64,000 bases of DNA, from the NCBI GenBank assembly GCA_949825045.1, contig OX463813.1, positions 3,534,001 to 3,598,000 of the forward strand, read 5' to 3'. The notes under the pieces are model-generated. The model searched no databases. It saw only the letters and a list, made by a program, of their open reading frames with translations, and was not told the DNA's origin. Position numbers and translations under genes: made by a program. This document shows, piece by piece, positions 1-13,200 of this stretch. The stretch comes from Argyresthia goedartella. Lineage: Eukaryota > Arthropoda > Insecta > Lepidoptera > Argyresthiidae. How positions within the stretch are numbered: position 1 is the first letter of the stretch; each line of letters begins with the position of its first letter.

Positions 1-589
1 AAAAGAATTTCCCGATGCTTTTTTCCCGCGTACCGCTTCAACAAAGCGCGGCGTCTCTTCAGTCTCAGGTCCATTAAACGAGCGTCCAAACGATGTCCTG
101 TTTTTCTTCGATATGCCCTAAGCCCTAAGTCTTCATTTAACACCCTTTTCACCGTGGTCCTGGTTAACCCCATCTGAAGGGCCAACAGTTTCTGCTTACG
201 TATGGGATTTCTTTGAATTCGCGCCTTCACAGCTTTTATCACTGCTGGAGTCCTAACAGAGCGAGGGCGACCACTTCTTGACCTGTCATCTACACTAGAG
301 TCTTCATTGTATCGTTTTATGGTACGATAAACGAATCTTTTGGTTATATTCAAATTTTTCAGTAAGTCGAAAATCTGAATTGGCGCGTAACCGCAACGAT
401 GCAACGCAATAACTGCGACACGGTCTTCTTTAAGTGTCCACTCCATATTTAAAAATGAGGAAAATTCTAAAAAGTACACATTTTTATTTTCATGAAAAAT
501 TCGAAATTCGAATTCAATAAACTTTTTTGTGGCCAGCGTTCTAAATTCAAAAGTTTTTATTGTGTGACAGAACTTATGACCTGACTGTG
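1..589 (-). mobile_element. maT-type mariner element, cut by window edge
   Basis: This is the 5' part of a mariner transposase gene on the minus strand plus its terminal inverted repeat. It is nearly identical to the reverse complement of the intact copy at 9520-10828, including the start codon region (MEWTLKED) near 445. The terminal repeat ends at 589 and is followed by the expected TA target dinucleotide at 590-591. The rest of the element lies outside the window, so intactness cannot be judged. Confidence 0.9.
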
Positions 590-591
590 TA

Positions 592-1171
592 TATTCATGT
601 TATCACAGTAAAATAATCAAGGTCAAAGTCTATACAAGTACTATAAAATAATGAAAGTTATTATGAAAAATCCCGATACAAGTCCCAAACTAATTATTCA
701 CTACTGGATTATCCTATTTTGCGAGAGATTTGAGTAAAAAGTACAAAAAAGGCACCATGAAAGACATTCATCGACATTTGTTAAAAAAAATACCGAAAAA
801 TTTACTGCATCGTTTTTTTTCAAAATGGCGGAATGTGGGTATGCAAGTCTCTATGCAAAAATGTTAGAACAAAACTGAACAAAAAAACCGCGCCAGAATA
901 TCTCAACTTGATCCTACAGCCATATTACCATATATAGTTTAAGAAAACTCGTCAAATAATGAGATGTTAAACACACATCGTTTAAGAAATATTAAAAGCG
1001 CATAAGCATGCAGTGGGTGACATGAGCTAATATCATATCACGCACTGCATGCATATAGGTATTTATTACGCATTGAAAAGTGCACGAAAGTGCATAAAGT
1101 ATTAAGTTCGCTTAGTCGGAGTCGTCAGTGAAGCATCAGACGTGACACACACCAGCGCACTGCGATACCCC
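592..1171. other. Unassigned AT-rich stretch
   Basis: I see no coding signal or recognised repeat here. The part from about 1000 to 1140 holds short inverted words around GCATGCAGTG, which could be a small foldback remnant. Confidence 0.4.
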
Positions 1172-1358
1172 ATTTTTTTTTTTTTATTTATTTATCTAAA
1201 ACAAAACTTATTACTAATTTTTCCACATATGAGCTCTCCGCGGAAACCTTATGCGGTTTATATGCGGAAAGTGGGATCGCTGTTGATGCGTCTTTACAAA
1301 CTTACTCGATTATTTATACTTATATCTACCTAACTAATATGAAAGAAAAACAATTTGC

Positions 1359-2654
1359 TCAATGCTGAGCCTTGTAATGCTTTTGCAAAACATATTTTCT
1401 TTTTTTGTCGCACTCTAGGCTCTTCACAATATCTGGAGGCAGTTCGTTTAAAAGCATAGGAAGCATGTATTCCCATTTACGTTGGCCATAGTAGTTATTA
1501 TATTTAGGCAAAGTATACATAGCAAGATGGGATAGGTCACGTAAGCCGTCTAATCTGGTTCGAATGAAAAGCGAAGATAGGTTATGAAACTCCTCACATA
1601 TTACAGCAATTTTTACCTTATTAAATATACTTAGGGTACCACAGTATTTCAAAAGTTCGGTTTCATTATTTCTGAATTGGTTCCTTATGTTGCTTGGTAC
1701 AATGAGTTTCAGTAATCTAACTTGTATTCCATAAAGAGCCTCCAGATTTGTTTTGTGCGTGCGGCCGTAGCTGCTTATGCTGTAAGTAATTATAGAATCT
1801 GCCAAAGACATAAATATCATTCTGATGATATTGTATGGTAACTTATGCTTTAGGATGGATAGTTTTGACATGATTATTCTAAGTTTCCCACAGATATAGT
1901 TTATATGAGGTTTCCAGTTAAGGCTGCTATCTATAATCAGACCCAAATACATGTGGTGTGATACTAATTCAAGGTGTTCACAATGACATGTTCCATTCAT
2001 AGTTTGGTGCAGGCATGTGTGTGCGTGGGCAACTATAGTCGGGCTAGTATTAAACTTTAGGTAGGGAGAGTGGATGTGCATTAACTTTGTTTTTTGTGAG
2101 TTAATAACCAACCCGACATCATGGGCCCATTTACACATAATGTCAAAGTTATTTTGAATAGTTTTTTCTGCCATAGTTAAATCCCTATCTGCTACCAGTA
2201 AACATGTATCGTCAGCAAATTGGTACACAGAACCCTCCTGGAAGATGTTACACATGTCATTAACATACAGTAGGTATTCAGTCGGTCCGAGAATCGAACC
2301 CTGCGCGGTGCCCTCTTCCGATATGATGCTGTTGCTCATCACTCCCGCGATATTTACGCGAGTAGCGCTATTGGTGTGGTAGTTTTTTATCCATTCCAGA
2401 AATGGGCCCTGTATACCATTTTGCTGTAATTTAGAGTATAATGTTTCAAACCTCAGGGTGTCAAAAGCCTTACTAAAATCAATGAAGATCACGAGCACAT
2501 GTTTACGGTCGTTCATGTACCCATTAACCTCATTAGTAAATTGAGACAATAATTGGGAAGTATTCCGGTTTTTTTGAAATCCAAATTGTTTAGTGTTAAT
2601 TACATTATTTACCTGCAAAAAACTGTTAATTAAGTTTCCGAAATATCTCTCCAC
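1359..2654 (-). pseudogene. LINE reverse transcriptase, C-terminal two thirds
   Basis: An open frame of 431 codons carries the core RT motifs: IFIDFSKAFDT (motif A, with the metal-binding D), the AQGSILGP loop (motif B) and QFADDTCLLV (motif C, the FADD box) near residue 146, followed by the thumb region with YLGLIID. The N-terminal RT part is in a separate frame just upstream (2663-3115). There is no in-frame start codon of its own; it is a fragment of the LINE ORF2. The superfamily is secure; the jockey-like clade is my inference. Confidence 0.85.
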
Positions 2655-2662
2655 TATTTTAT

Positions 2663-3115
2663 CTATACATGACAGTATTGTACTATTACAATACTATGCC
2701 TATGCCTATGGTTACTTATATCTGTGTGTTTACCTTTTTTATAAATTGGTCTTATGGTACCTATTTTGAGTTGGTCTGGATATAAAGATGTGCTTATATA
2801 TGCGTTAATTAAGTGGGTAATTACTGGAGTAATGTTTGAGTTTATGCATTTCATATCCTTTGCCCGAATCCCGTCACAACCCGGATTTTTTTTGTCATTT
2901 AGGTGTTTAATAATAGAAAAAACTATCGTTTCTGTGGCCTTCTTCATTCTAATTGTGGTGTCAGGTGATCTTTCGTAGTTTTCAGGTGTAAGACAATGCA
3001 AATCACAGTACGAGCAGATATTTTTAACGTTGTCACGGAATTCGTTAGCAAAGTTATTAGCTATGGTAATTGGTTCTAGCTTAAACGACTTAGTTCTTAT
3101 ATCATCAATTGCCAC
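2663..3115 (-). pseudogene. LINE reverse transcriptase, N-terminal fragment
   Basis: This frame encodes the region before the RT core, with NDKKNPGCDGIRAKDMK (the usual K-x-PG-x-DGI motif) and IGTIRPIYKKGKHTDISNHR (motif K-P-x-x-KKG). It then runs into a short repeated HRHR segment and a stop where the main RT frame should continue. The break is a frameshift around 2690-2710. Confidence 0.75.
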
Positions 3116-3730
3116 TCAGTCTATTTATAATTTCCCAAATATTTTTGGGGTCTTTTTTATTTAAGTTAAGTTGTTTTTTAATATAGTTATTCTTTACATT
3201 ATTAATATATTTATTCGTCTTGTTTCTATATGTATTATATAATTTTCTCTTTTGTATGTTTTTTTCATCTTTTTTCCATATGGTGAATAATTAATCTCTT
3301 TTTTTACACATATATTTTATGGTTTTAGTCGCCCATTTACAGGTGTGTCTTTTCCCAGTATTTATTTTAACATTTACTTTACATTTATCGTAATAGCAGA
3401 AAATTTATCAGTTATGAAAGTTAGAACATCATTTGGGTTACTGCAGCTTAATGCGTCGCTCCAGTCAACGTTCATCAATTCAGAACGGACCATATCATTA
3501 TCTAACTTAGTTATAATTGTATTTGTGCTAGTGCTATGGACATCCTTCTACGAGTCGGCGACGATTGCCAAACCAGTTATGTAGTGATCAGCCAGTGAGT
3601 TAGTTATTGCTGCTGTATGTATAGATTGTTGTTTACATTCTGGATAGGCGCCACCGCCGTCTCGCACAAAGATGTGGTCAATACACGATTTAGTAATGAT
3701 ATTACCTTTCTTTTCCACTCGAGTATACTG

Positions 3731-4195
3731 ACTAATTTTAATTTACCTACCGTCCACTCGCGCATGAACACCTAGTATGGACTTGGAATAATATAAATAT
3801 TTATTTTTATAAAATAATTACTACTACCCTCTATTCTTTTTTATTACAGGCAATACTGACCAGAAATAGAGGATAAACGTACCTTCTCTCTGGTATCTCA
3901 CACTTGATTGGTCGAATGACTGAGTAAATGAAAAAAATAAAATTATCGGTAATGTGGCTGACCGCCGTGACGATTTGGCTTTTTATAGCCATTTTTTTAA
4001 TGACTATTGAGAGGGTTAAATCATTTGTCACTAGCGCCGTAAATGTAAAACGCCCTATAGCGAGCTATTTTGGTGCTTTTTTTTCAAATCTACTGTCGGA
4101 AAAGTTCTCATTGTGCTTGGGAAAGGCGTGTAAAAAGACAAAAAAAAATGGCAATAAAAAACAGGTCATAAGATTTTCGAACTACCATTACGTAC
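3731..4195. other. Helicase intron sequence
   Basis: AT-rich sequence left of the last visible helicase exon. I looked for the next C-terminal exon of the helicase here on the minus strand and did not find one. No repeat family was recognised. Confidence 0.4.
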
Positions 4196-4286
4196 CCGTC
4201 CCCAAATCCGGTCCTTCGAACTGTTTGTCCTCCATTTTGTATTTCCCTTTGATCAGTTTCTCCAAACTCTCTCTGAATTCGCTTGC
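4196..4286 (-). CDS. DHX35: DHX35-like exon, last one visible
   Basis: Thirty codons plus one base: ASEFRESLEKLIKGKYKMED and KQFEGPDLGT. It corresponds to the R-x-QL-x-x-L linker helix before the OB-fold. Acceptor TTGTTGCAG, donor GTACGT. The OB-fold exons that should follow were not found between 1 and 4195. Confidence 0.82.
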
Positions 4287-7200
4287 CTGCAACAAACAAC
4301 ATTAATTAAATTAAAAATGTGAAAACCTCCTCAGCAGATAGTTGATGATCTTTGGGTCATAATAGGAAACACTAACGTGTTATTAAAAAAAAACGGTCAA
4401 GTGCGAGTCTAAATCGCGCACGAGGGGTTCCGTACCACCGTTCAATGGAAGTGATGGTGTGGAGTGAATAGTTTGGATTTTACACAGCAAAATATTGTTT
4501 ACAAAGTTATTGGTGCGGTTACTTTCACACTCCATGTACGTAACCAGGTGCATCCATAAGTTTGTATGTGGTATTGAAAGAATTGTTGTATGGGAGCCCC
4601 CTTAAATATTTATTTTATCCTGTTTTTTAGTATTTGTTGTTATAGCGGCAACAGAAATACATAATCTGTGAAAATTTCAACTCTCTAGCTAGCTAGGTTC
4701 TTGAGATACAGCCTGGTGACAGACGGACGGACGGACGGACGGACGGACGGACGGACAGCGAAGTCTTAGTAATAGGGTCCCGTTTGGAACCCTTCGGGTA
4801 CGGAACCCTAAAAACGGTAAAGTGCGAGTCGGACTCGCCCACGATTCCGACTCGCACCGTACAATGGTAGGGATGGTGTGGAGTATAAGTTAATAGTTAT
4901 AGTTATATAATAGTTTAGATTTTACATAGCAAGATTTTGTTTACAAAGTTATTGGTGCGGCTACTTTCACATTCCATGCACGTAACCAGGTGCATTCATA
5001 AGTTTGTATGTGGTATTGAATGAATTGTTATATGGGAGCCCCCTTAAATATTTATTTTACAACAAAATTTATTTTATCTAAACACGTATCATAAACCCTC
5101 TTTACTGCGTACAAAAACCGCACATTACGATCAGCATGATGTTAAACTCATAAAAAACTAATAAAAAAAATAAAAAAACTCATTTCTTATCTGAAAAATT
5201 ACACATTATGACCATAATGTGTAATTTTTCTACATATTATGACATTCAAATTTCGAACGCCGACGCCCGCCTGCGTGCCGCCCCTAGTTTGTCTGTGAAG
5301 TTGGTGCTACAGAACAAGCTAAACAAGTGCAGAGCAATGATCAATGCCACAATGCGGTCAAACATGCGGTTCCTGAACACATCAAAGAGAGCTTGTGATA
5401 TGTGTGTAGATAAACTAGTGTATGTAACTGTACATAATAGGCATTAAAACTCTCGAGTGATATTATTATGAAACTCGCCTCTCATGTTTCAATGCCCTCC
5501 ATTATGTATCAGTCACATAAACTACTATTCTATAATGCTGTTCTTGAGTATTTGTTGTTATAGCGGCAACAGAAATACATCGTCTGTGAAAATTTCATTT
5601 GTCTCACTATCACGGTTCATGAGATACAGCCTGGTGACAGACGGACGGACGGACGGACGGCGGAGGGTTAGTAATAGGGCCCCTTTGGCACCCTTCGGGT
5701 ACGAAACCCTGAAAACGGTCAAGTGCGAGACGGATTCCCACACGAAAGATTCCGTACCATCGTACATGAACAATCGCAGAATAATTCACCAAGTTAAAAA
5801 CTTAAAAAACCGTTATTTCTTCGTCTCCAGTCGGGATGCAAATTTCGTCAATATACACGAATAGTGCTCATCAAAACGTATGCTGAAGGGAACCACAAAA
5901 GTCGTCTGTGTATATGTTTTTAGTCCTTGTTTTTTTTTTCAAAAAAGGCAAAATAAATTTTGATAAAAACGATAATCCTCAAAATCGATTTTTAATTGAT
6001 GAAATAATCGCGTTACAAACATACAAAAAAACAGTCGAATTGAAAACCTCCTCCCTTTTAAAGTTGCTTAGAAACACGTCGCATGTACGTAGGCCTTCTT
6101 TAATTATAATAAAAAGACGACCCGAATGGCCGAGTCAGCAGTGTCCCTGCCTAAGAAGCCAAGGGTCCCGGGTTCGAGTCCCGGTGGGGGCAAATATTTG
6201 TTTGACGAGAACGGATTTTTGTACCCTAGTCATGGTTGTTTATCTATCTAAGTATAATATTTATCTATATAAGTACGTGTATCATTGTCTAGTACCCAAG
6301 ATACAGGGAATCCTAGTTTAGGGCTAGATCAATGTGTGTAAATAGTGTCCAAGAAAAAAAAAAAAGAAAAAAAAAAACTCTAATTCAATCGCTTTTTGTT
6401 TTTAATTGTCAAGGTTGTGTTGGGCTGCTGTGGTGTAACTACGGATAAATAAAATTAGCCATAGTCACACTATGTGACAAATTGGTGTGACTTGGACGTA
6501 GTTTCCAAGGCATTATAAAAAATAAAAAACAAAAATAATCTCATTCTTATTGTTCCTGTAGCGGCACATTCTGTGACAATTTCAACTCTCTACCTATTAC
6601 AGGTTCCGTTCGGCACCCTTCGGGTACGAACCCTAAAACCTTGAGTCTTAGAAGTTTGGGGCCAAAGCACTCAGAAATCATAATCTACATATGTGTGTTT
6701 GTTAGTTCACCTTCTCCATAACTCTGTAGTTGATGTACATCTTATTACACCACTCCTTACAAGCTTTCCTGGATCGTTTCTCGTCACTTGACCCCGACTT
6801 AACCTTCAAGTATGCGTCGAATATGTTCAAATACATCAGTAGATCTCCTTCGGCCACCTGAAACGCGATCAAAATATTAAATACAAGAGAGATTATCATA
6901 AAAACCAAAAACATTAACTGTATTTGAAGCGTTTCGGGAGTTAGTGTCAAATAACAAAGCCTAAAGTCTTGTACATTTTTCAGTGGTGTGACACAAAAGA
7001 AAACCAAGTCATTTAGTTCGCAGGCGACATTTTCAAAAACGAAATAGTCATACATTAATCTCGAGGAACGTTGCCCACATTCTGGCGCAGTCTGGTAATA
7101 ACCCCGTATACTCAAGCTCTGCTCCCAAATGCTTTACGACTTTTCCCGTATGGGGAGGCAGAATCACGATTGGAAACGAGATTTGGCAGTCTTACTGCCT

Positions 7201-10200
7201 TAATAAAATATTTCATTTCATTTCATTTTCATTTATTTATCCATGAACAATACAATTATTGTGTATAAAATAATAGTTGGTACCTAATTAAAGGAGAATA
7301 ACCTAAAATAAAAGCTAATACAGTAAAAACAACTTAAAATTAAATTAAACATAAAATCAATACATATATATCGGCGCGTGACCTGACAGGTAGGATAGGA
7401 GACGACCTGCCTTGATCCTCGTCTTCACTATCCATAGTAATCCGTAAATTAGACACACTTATTTATCACCGATAATTACTTATTATATTTTGTGGTTCAG
7501 TCGTGGTTCACACACAATTATTGACACACTGAGTTGGCGCCGGTCGGACTCATTCTGACTCTTCTCTCTCGCGCCAAACCGTCCACGGAGCACCACCCCC
7601 AGTGTATCACCTGATCCTCGGATCGTTCTGATTGGTCGACGCCTGGCGCGCTGCCTTCTCATTGGCTCACGTCACATTTACAACCACAGTTTCGTGCCGC
7701 CAAATGTCATCTGTCAGTCTGGGTGCGTTCGTGGTTCACTCAATCGTTGTAGGAATCGATTCAATTTTAAATGATCGAATAATCAAATGCGCTTGCGCCG
7801 ACACGGCTACCCTGCCGCAGGTCGCGCTCGACATGCTCTGAAAATAAAAGTTTCCACAAAATCATTTGCCCACATACAACCTGGGCTTTACCACTCGGCC
7901 TTTCATGACCAGGATTTTTCAAAATTATCACAGTCTCAAATAAAGAAGTAACTAAACTCAACTTCACATAAGAGACCAGGACCACGACCATGATCATTAT
8001 TATCAATTTTCACTTGAAATATTTAATAAGAGGCTTGACTCCTTATCTCAAACCATCACTACACCGTTAGGAGGCCCCTGTCCTCAACTAACTTACACAA
8101 CATCATTAAGAGGCTCCTATCCTCAGCTAATTCAAACAAAATATAATTAGGAGGCCCCCGTTCTCAACTAATTCACACTTCAACATTAGAAAGCCTCTGT
8201 CCTCGAATAATTCACACAAGAATATTAGGAGGCCCCTGTCCTCGACTAATTCACACATAATAGCATTAGGAGGCCCCTGTCCTCGACTAATTCACACATT
8301 ACAGTATTAGGAGGCCCCTGTCCTCGACTAATTCACACATTACAGTATTAGGAGGCCCCTGTCCTCGACTAATTCACACATAATAGCATTAGGAGGCCCC
8401 TGTCCTCGACTAATTCACACATTACAGCATTAGGAGGCCCCTGTCCTCAACTAATTTACACATAACAGCATTAGGAGGCCCCTGTCCTCAACTAATTTAC
8501 ATAAACAGCGTTAGGAGGCCCCTGTCCTCAACTAACTAAAACAAAACTTATTTAGGTGGCCTCTGTCCTCAACTACACACACAATACATCCAACAATTAC
8601 GCCCTAAGTACAAATCAATGTAATCTCTAGAACAAACGTTTGTCAACACTCACCCTTATCCATTGTTATTGTCTTGGTTTCATCTGACTTCAATTAATCA
8701 ACTGGTCCCAACTCATTAGGTGTAGACCCCACTTCACCATCTAACAATCTGTCATCGACTTCATCTGGGTGTTCATCTATCGCCGAGACGGGTTCCTGGT
8801 TTGTGTTTTGAACCAATTTTGGCGCCACACGTAGTTGATCATGGGCAGCTTTCTTTGGTCTGCCTCTGCCAGTAATCTTCTTGATATAGTAACGGTCGTT
8901 AGGTAATATCTTCCATATTACATAAGCATCTGGGTACTTTAGATCCAGTCCAATTTGGCATCTGGGATTTGTTCTAAAAAGAACAATATCTCCTTTCTGA
9001 AATCGTTTTACTTGAGCTTTACCCTTGTCGACTCGTGTCTTGTCTTCCTTTCCTTTATCCTCTATCCTTTTTTGTATGTATTTATCCAACTTCTCTCGAT
9101 CTACGGTTCCTTCTGCTTCGTCAATCAATGAAATAAGTTCGGACGGAACTGCACATTGTCTTCCTGTCAAAGCTTTTAGTGGACTTACATTGGTGGTCTT
9201 ATTTTTCGTACAATTGATGGCTAATTGTAAAGCATCCAGGCTTTTCTTCCAGTCATTTGTTTCATAGTTGCGAATTATCGTCAGTCCATTTTTCACCACA
9301 GCCATCATTCACTCTACTTGGCCATTGGCACGGCTTGCTCCAGGTGCAGTAAAATGTTGTATGATTCCAAACTGTGTGCAGTATTCCTCAAATTCCGCCT
9401 TAAAAGCTGTGTCTTGATCGCTGATGATTTGTTTTGGGGCTCGAAATAGTCCCACAACCTTCTTTAGCACTGAGAGCATAGATCTTGCTGTTTTGTCAGT
9501 AGCATATGTAAGCATTGTACACAGTCAGGTCATAAGTTCTGTCACACAATAAAAACTTTTGAATTTAGAACGCTGGCCACAAAAAAGTTTATTGAATTCG
9601 AATTTCGAATTTTTCATGAAAATAAAAATGTGTACTTTTTAGAATTTTCCTCATTTTTAAATATGGAGTGGACACTTAAAGAAGACCGTGTCGCAGTTAT
9701 TGCGTTGCATCGTTGCGGTTACGCGCCAATTCAGATTTTCGACTTACTGAAAAATTTGAATATAACCAAAAAATTCGTTTATCGTACCATACAACGATAC
9801 AATGAAGACTCTAGTGTAGATGACAGGTCAAGAAGTGTTCGCCCTCGCTCTGTTAGGACTCCAGCAGTGATAAAAGCTGTGAAGGCGCGAATTCAAAGAA
9901 ATCCCATACGTAAGCAGAAACTGTTGGCCCTTCAGATGGGGTTAAGCAGGACCACGGAGAAAAGGGTGTTAAATGAAGACTTAGGGCTTAGGGCATATCG
10001 AAGAAAAACAGGACATCGTTTGGACGCTCGTTTAATGGACCTGAGACTGAAGAGATGCCGCGCTTTGTTGAAGCGGTACGCGGGAAAAAAGCATCGGGAA
10101 ATTCTTTTTTCGGATGAAAAAATTTTCACCGTGGAAGAGAGCTACAACAAACAAAATGATAAGGTGTACGCACACAGCAGTGAAGAAGCGAGCAGCCGTA

Positions 10201-13200
10201 TTCCGCGTGTCCAACGAGGTCATTTTCCATCCTCGCTCATGGTTTGGTTGGGAGTCTCTTATTGGGGCTTAACTGAGGTACATTTTTGTGAGAAAGGCGT
10301 AAAAACGAATGCAGTTGTGTATCAAAATACAGTCCTCAAGAACCTTGTGGAACCTGTTTCTCATACCATTTTTAATAACAGGCACTGCGTATTCCAACAA
10401 GATTCTGCGCCAGCTCATAGAGCGAAAAGCACACAAGACTGGCTGGCGGCGCGTGAAATCGACTTCATCCGGCACGAAGACTGGCCCTCCTCCAGTCCAG
10501 ATTTGAGTCCGTTAGATTACAAGATATGGCAACACTTGGAGGAAAAGGCCTGCTCAAAGCCTCATCCTGATTTGGAGTCACTCAAGGCATCCTTGATTAA
10601 GGCAGCCGCCGATATTGGCATGGACCTCGTTCGTGCTGCGATAGACGACTGGCCGCGCAGAATAAAGGCCTGTATTCAAAATCGCGGGAGTCATTTTGAA
10701 TAAACTTTATTACCATAAGAATATATGTTTTATTAAGTTGATTTTGCTATATAAATGTTTACATAAATAATAAACATGTCTAAATTATTTCATATTGCAC
10801 ATGTGACAGAACTTATGACCTGACTATGTATACTTGGTATAGGCGTCAATGGCTACGACAACGTATTCATGTTTGCCATTTCTTTTGGTCAATCTTCCCG
10901 TCATGTCAATATGTATCGTGTGAAAAGGAATTGGCTCCTTTGCAATCGGATGCATTTGCACCTGCCTAGCTCCCGAAGGTCCCTTACTAGTCTTGCAAAT
11001 AACACAGTTATCCACAAATTTTCTAACTGTGCTGGACATCTCAGGAAACCAGTATTCTTCAAGCAGTTTTGAAAGCGTCGTTTCCCATCCAAAATGTTTA
11101 AGTGAGCTTTGGTAAGCATTGATCATACTCCATTGATAAGATTTTGGGACTACTTTCTTCCAACTACCTTGCCCTGGCTCAAACTTATCGGTTTGCTTTC
11201 TTTGCAACACCATGTCACTCAAACGGTATTCGCTCAATTCTTCTCCGCGTTCCAATGTTTTGATAATGCCAGATAACTCTGGGTCACGTCTTTGTTCTAC
11301 CTTGAGCCATGACTCAGTACTGTTTGCGAGATGATACACGCCACCGGATTACGACTAAAGAAATCAGCGTGTTTCATCCGAGATCCTTGACGATATTAAA
11401 TCTTAAAATCATAGTGCTGGAGGTATGCCATCAATCTCTGAATCCTGGGTAGTAATTCATGCTTCGTGGTAGACGCTTTAATGGCATTGCAGTCAGTAAT
11501 TATCGTGAAAGATCGTCCGTAAACGTATTGCCTGAAATGTTTGACTGCTCGGACTATGGCAAACGTCTCTAACTCATAAGAATGGTAGTGACTCTCTGGT
11601 ACTGTTGTTCTCAAGCTCATATAAGCCACTTCATGCTGACGTCCATCTTTTATTTGAATTAGAACGGCTCCCAGACCTGTACTGCTTGCATCTGTATGTA
11701 GTTCTATAGGCAACCCTTCCTGGAAGATCTGAAGGACTGGGGCTTATGTTAGTCTTCATATGACGTCCAGCCTAGCGCTTTCACATTCGGTCGTCCATTC
11801 AAATTTTGAGTCTTTCTTGGTCAGGTTGTATAAAGGTATCATTCGCTCCGAGAATGCTGGGATGAATCTCCGAAAGTAGCTCGCCAAACCACAGAACTGC
11901 CGGACCTGTTTAACTGTTTGGGGCACAGGAGACTTTTCTAGGGCCTCAATTTTTCGCGGACTTGGTCTCACAGTCCCACCAGAAATCTCATTTCCAAGAT
12001 ACTCGATCTTCTCTTTGAAGAAGGAACATTTTTTAGGATTTACTGAAAACCCAGCATCATGTAAAATTGACAAAACTTTATCGAGCATCTGTAGACCTTC
12101 TCCAAAATTCTGACATTTGATAAGCACGTCATCAATGTATATTAGTATGTCATTAAGCAATGGACGCAGTGCTGTCATTATAGAACGTTGATAGACAGCG
12201 GGGGCATTCATCAGCCCAAACGGCATCATAACGTATTCATACAAGCCATTAGGCGTTATGAAAGCGGGTTTGTGGATTTCTTCTACAGGAATTTGATGAA
12301 AGCCTTGTGCCATGTCAAGACATATAAACAACACAGCGTCTGACAATCTATCTATTTGGTCAGATATTATTGGTAGTGGAAACTTGACAGGGACCGTATT
12401 GCTGTTTAGTTCCCTGTAATCGATACACATCCGGCCGTCGCCATTCTTCTTCTTTACTAAGATCACCGGACTGCTAAATTCTGACGTACTCTCACGAATA
12501 ATTCCGTGAACAGTCAAATCCTCAACAATACTATTTATTTTTTCATGCTCTATCGGCGTCATTCGGTATGGACGACGATATACTACTTTGGTGGGGTCTT
12601 TTAACTGAATTTTCATGCTACCAGTTTTAACTTTTGATGTCGGTACACCGGTGACAAAAACATCTTGATGTTTTTCCAGAACAGCCCTAAGGTCCAGAAT
12701 TTGTGTCTCGTCTGTCAAGTCGGTGTCAATAGAATTAATGAAATTCTCCTCTGTCACGTTCATGATAACACTAGTCCTAATCAGTGTCGCCCCATCCTTA
12801 TTTATAACGACTGAAAGACCCGGAGTTCGCATTAGGTCATTCCCAATTAAGATGTCACAAGGAATTTCATGATCTTCTACCACATGAAAATTTATCTCCA
12901 CAAAAATGTTTCCTGTCTCACAAGTAGCGGTGATTCTTTGATATGACATAACTGGCACCCCAGCTCCGAAGCCCTTTAGCATCAGTGAGTAATCTTCACG
13001 TTTTCCTGGTACTGATGAGCTGAGTGATCTTCTTACCAAGGAACGGTCCGCACCGCTATCAAATAGCGCAACTAGATTTTGGTTACCAATGTTTATATGC
13101 ATAGGTGTTGAAACTTGACAGTCTGTTGTACCGGCTAGATTTACTCTTTTGGCATCGTCTGACATCTTTTTGAAACAGGTCTCTTCTATGTGACCCGTTT

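Larger units (their letters stand above)
1172..3730 (-). mobile_element. Decayed non-LTR retrotransposon (LINE), 5' truncated
   Basis: Read on the minus strand, the element runs from an endonuclease C-terminal remnant (about 3590-3725, with CIDHIFVRD and an ADHY motif typical of AP-endonuclease ends) through a reverse transcriptase to a stop at 1359, then about 170 bp of 3' UTR. A run of T on the plus strand at 1172-1190 fits a poly(A) tail. The reading frame is broken near 2655-2710, where a short repeated ATAGGC word sits, and again between 3115 and 3590. It looks like a 5'-truncated, inactive jockey-like copy in or beyond the last visible helicase intron. Confidence 0.8.

Noticed and set aside
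3831..4031. Next helicase exon candidate
   Set aside because: Translation shows no similarity to the OB-fold region and no fitting acceptor in phase 1.
6114..6190. tRNA gene candidate with A and B boxes
   Set aside because: The same sequence recurs five times with a common non-tRNA body and (TTA)n tail, so it is a SINE head. The same reasoning applies to SINE-B and SINE-C heads.
8066..8575. CRISPR-like array
   Set aside because: Units are contiguous tandem repeats without unique spacers, inside a retrotransposon of a eukaryote. The arrays at 19622, 31062 and 33233 were rejected for the same reason.
7804..8693. env gene of an errantivirus-like element
   Set aside because: No reading frame of useful length on the minus strand; the interval is mostly the 40-bp tandem array.
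9630..9662. Transposase start at 9630
   Set aside because: The extra 11 codons are AT-rich leader; MEWTLKED at 9663 begins the conserved protein.
9932..10506. Antisense frames within the maT element
   Set aside because: Shadow frames of the transposase; mirrored in the 20841-21987 copy with no independent support.
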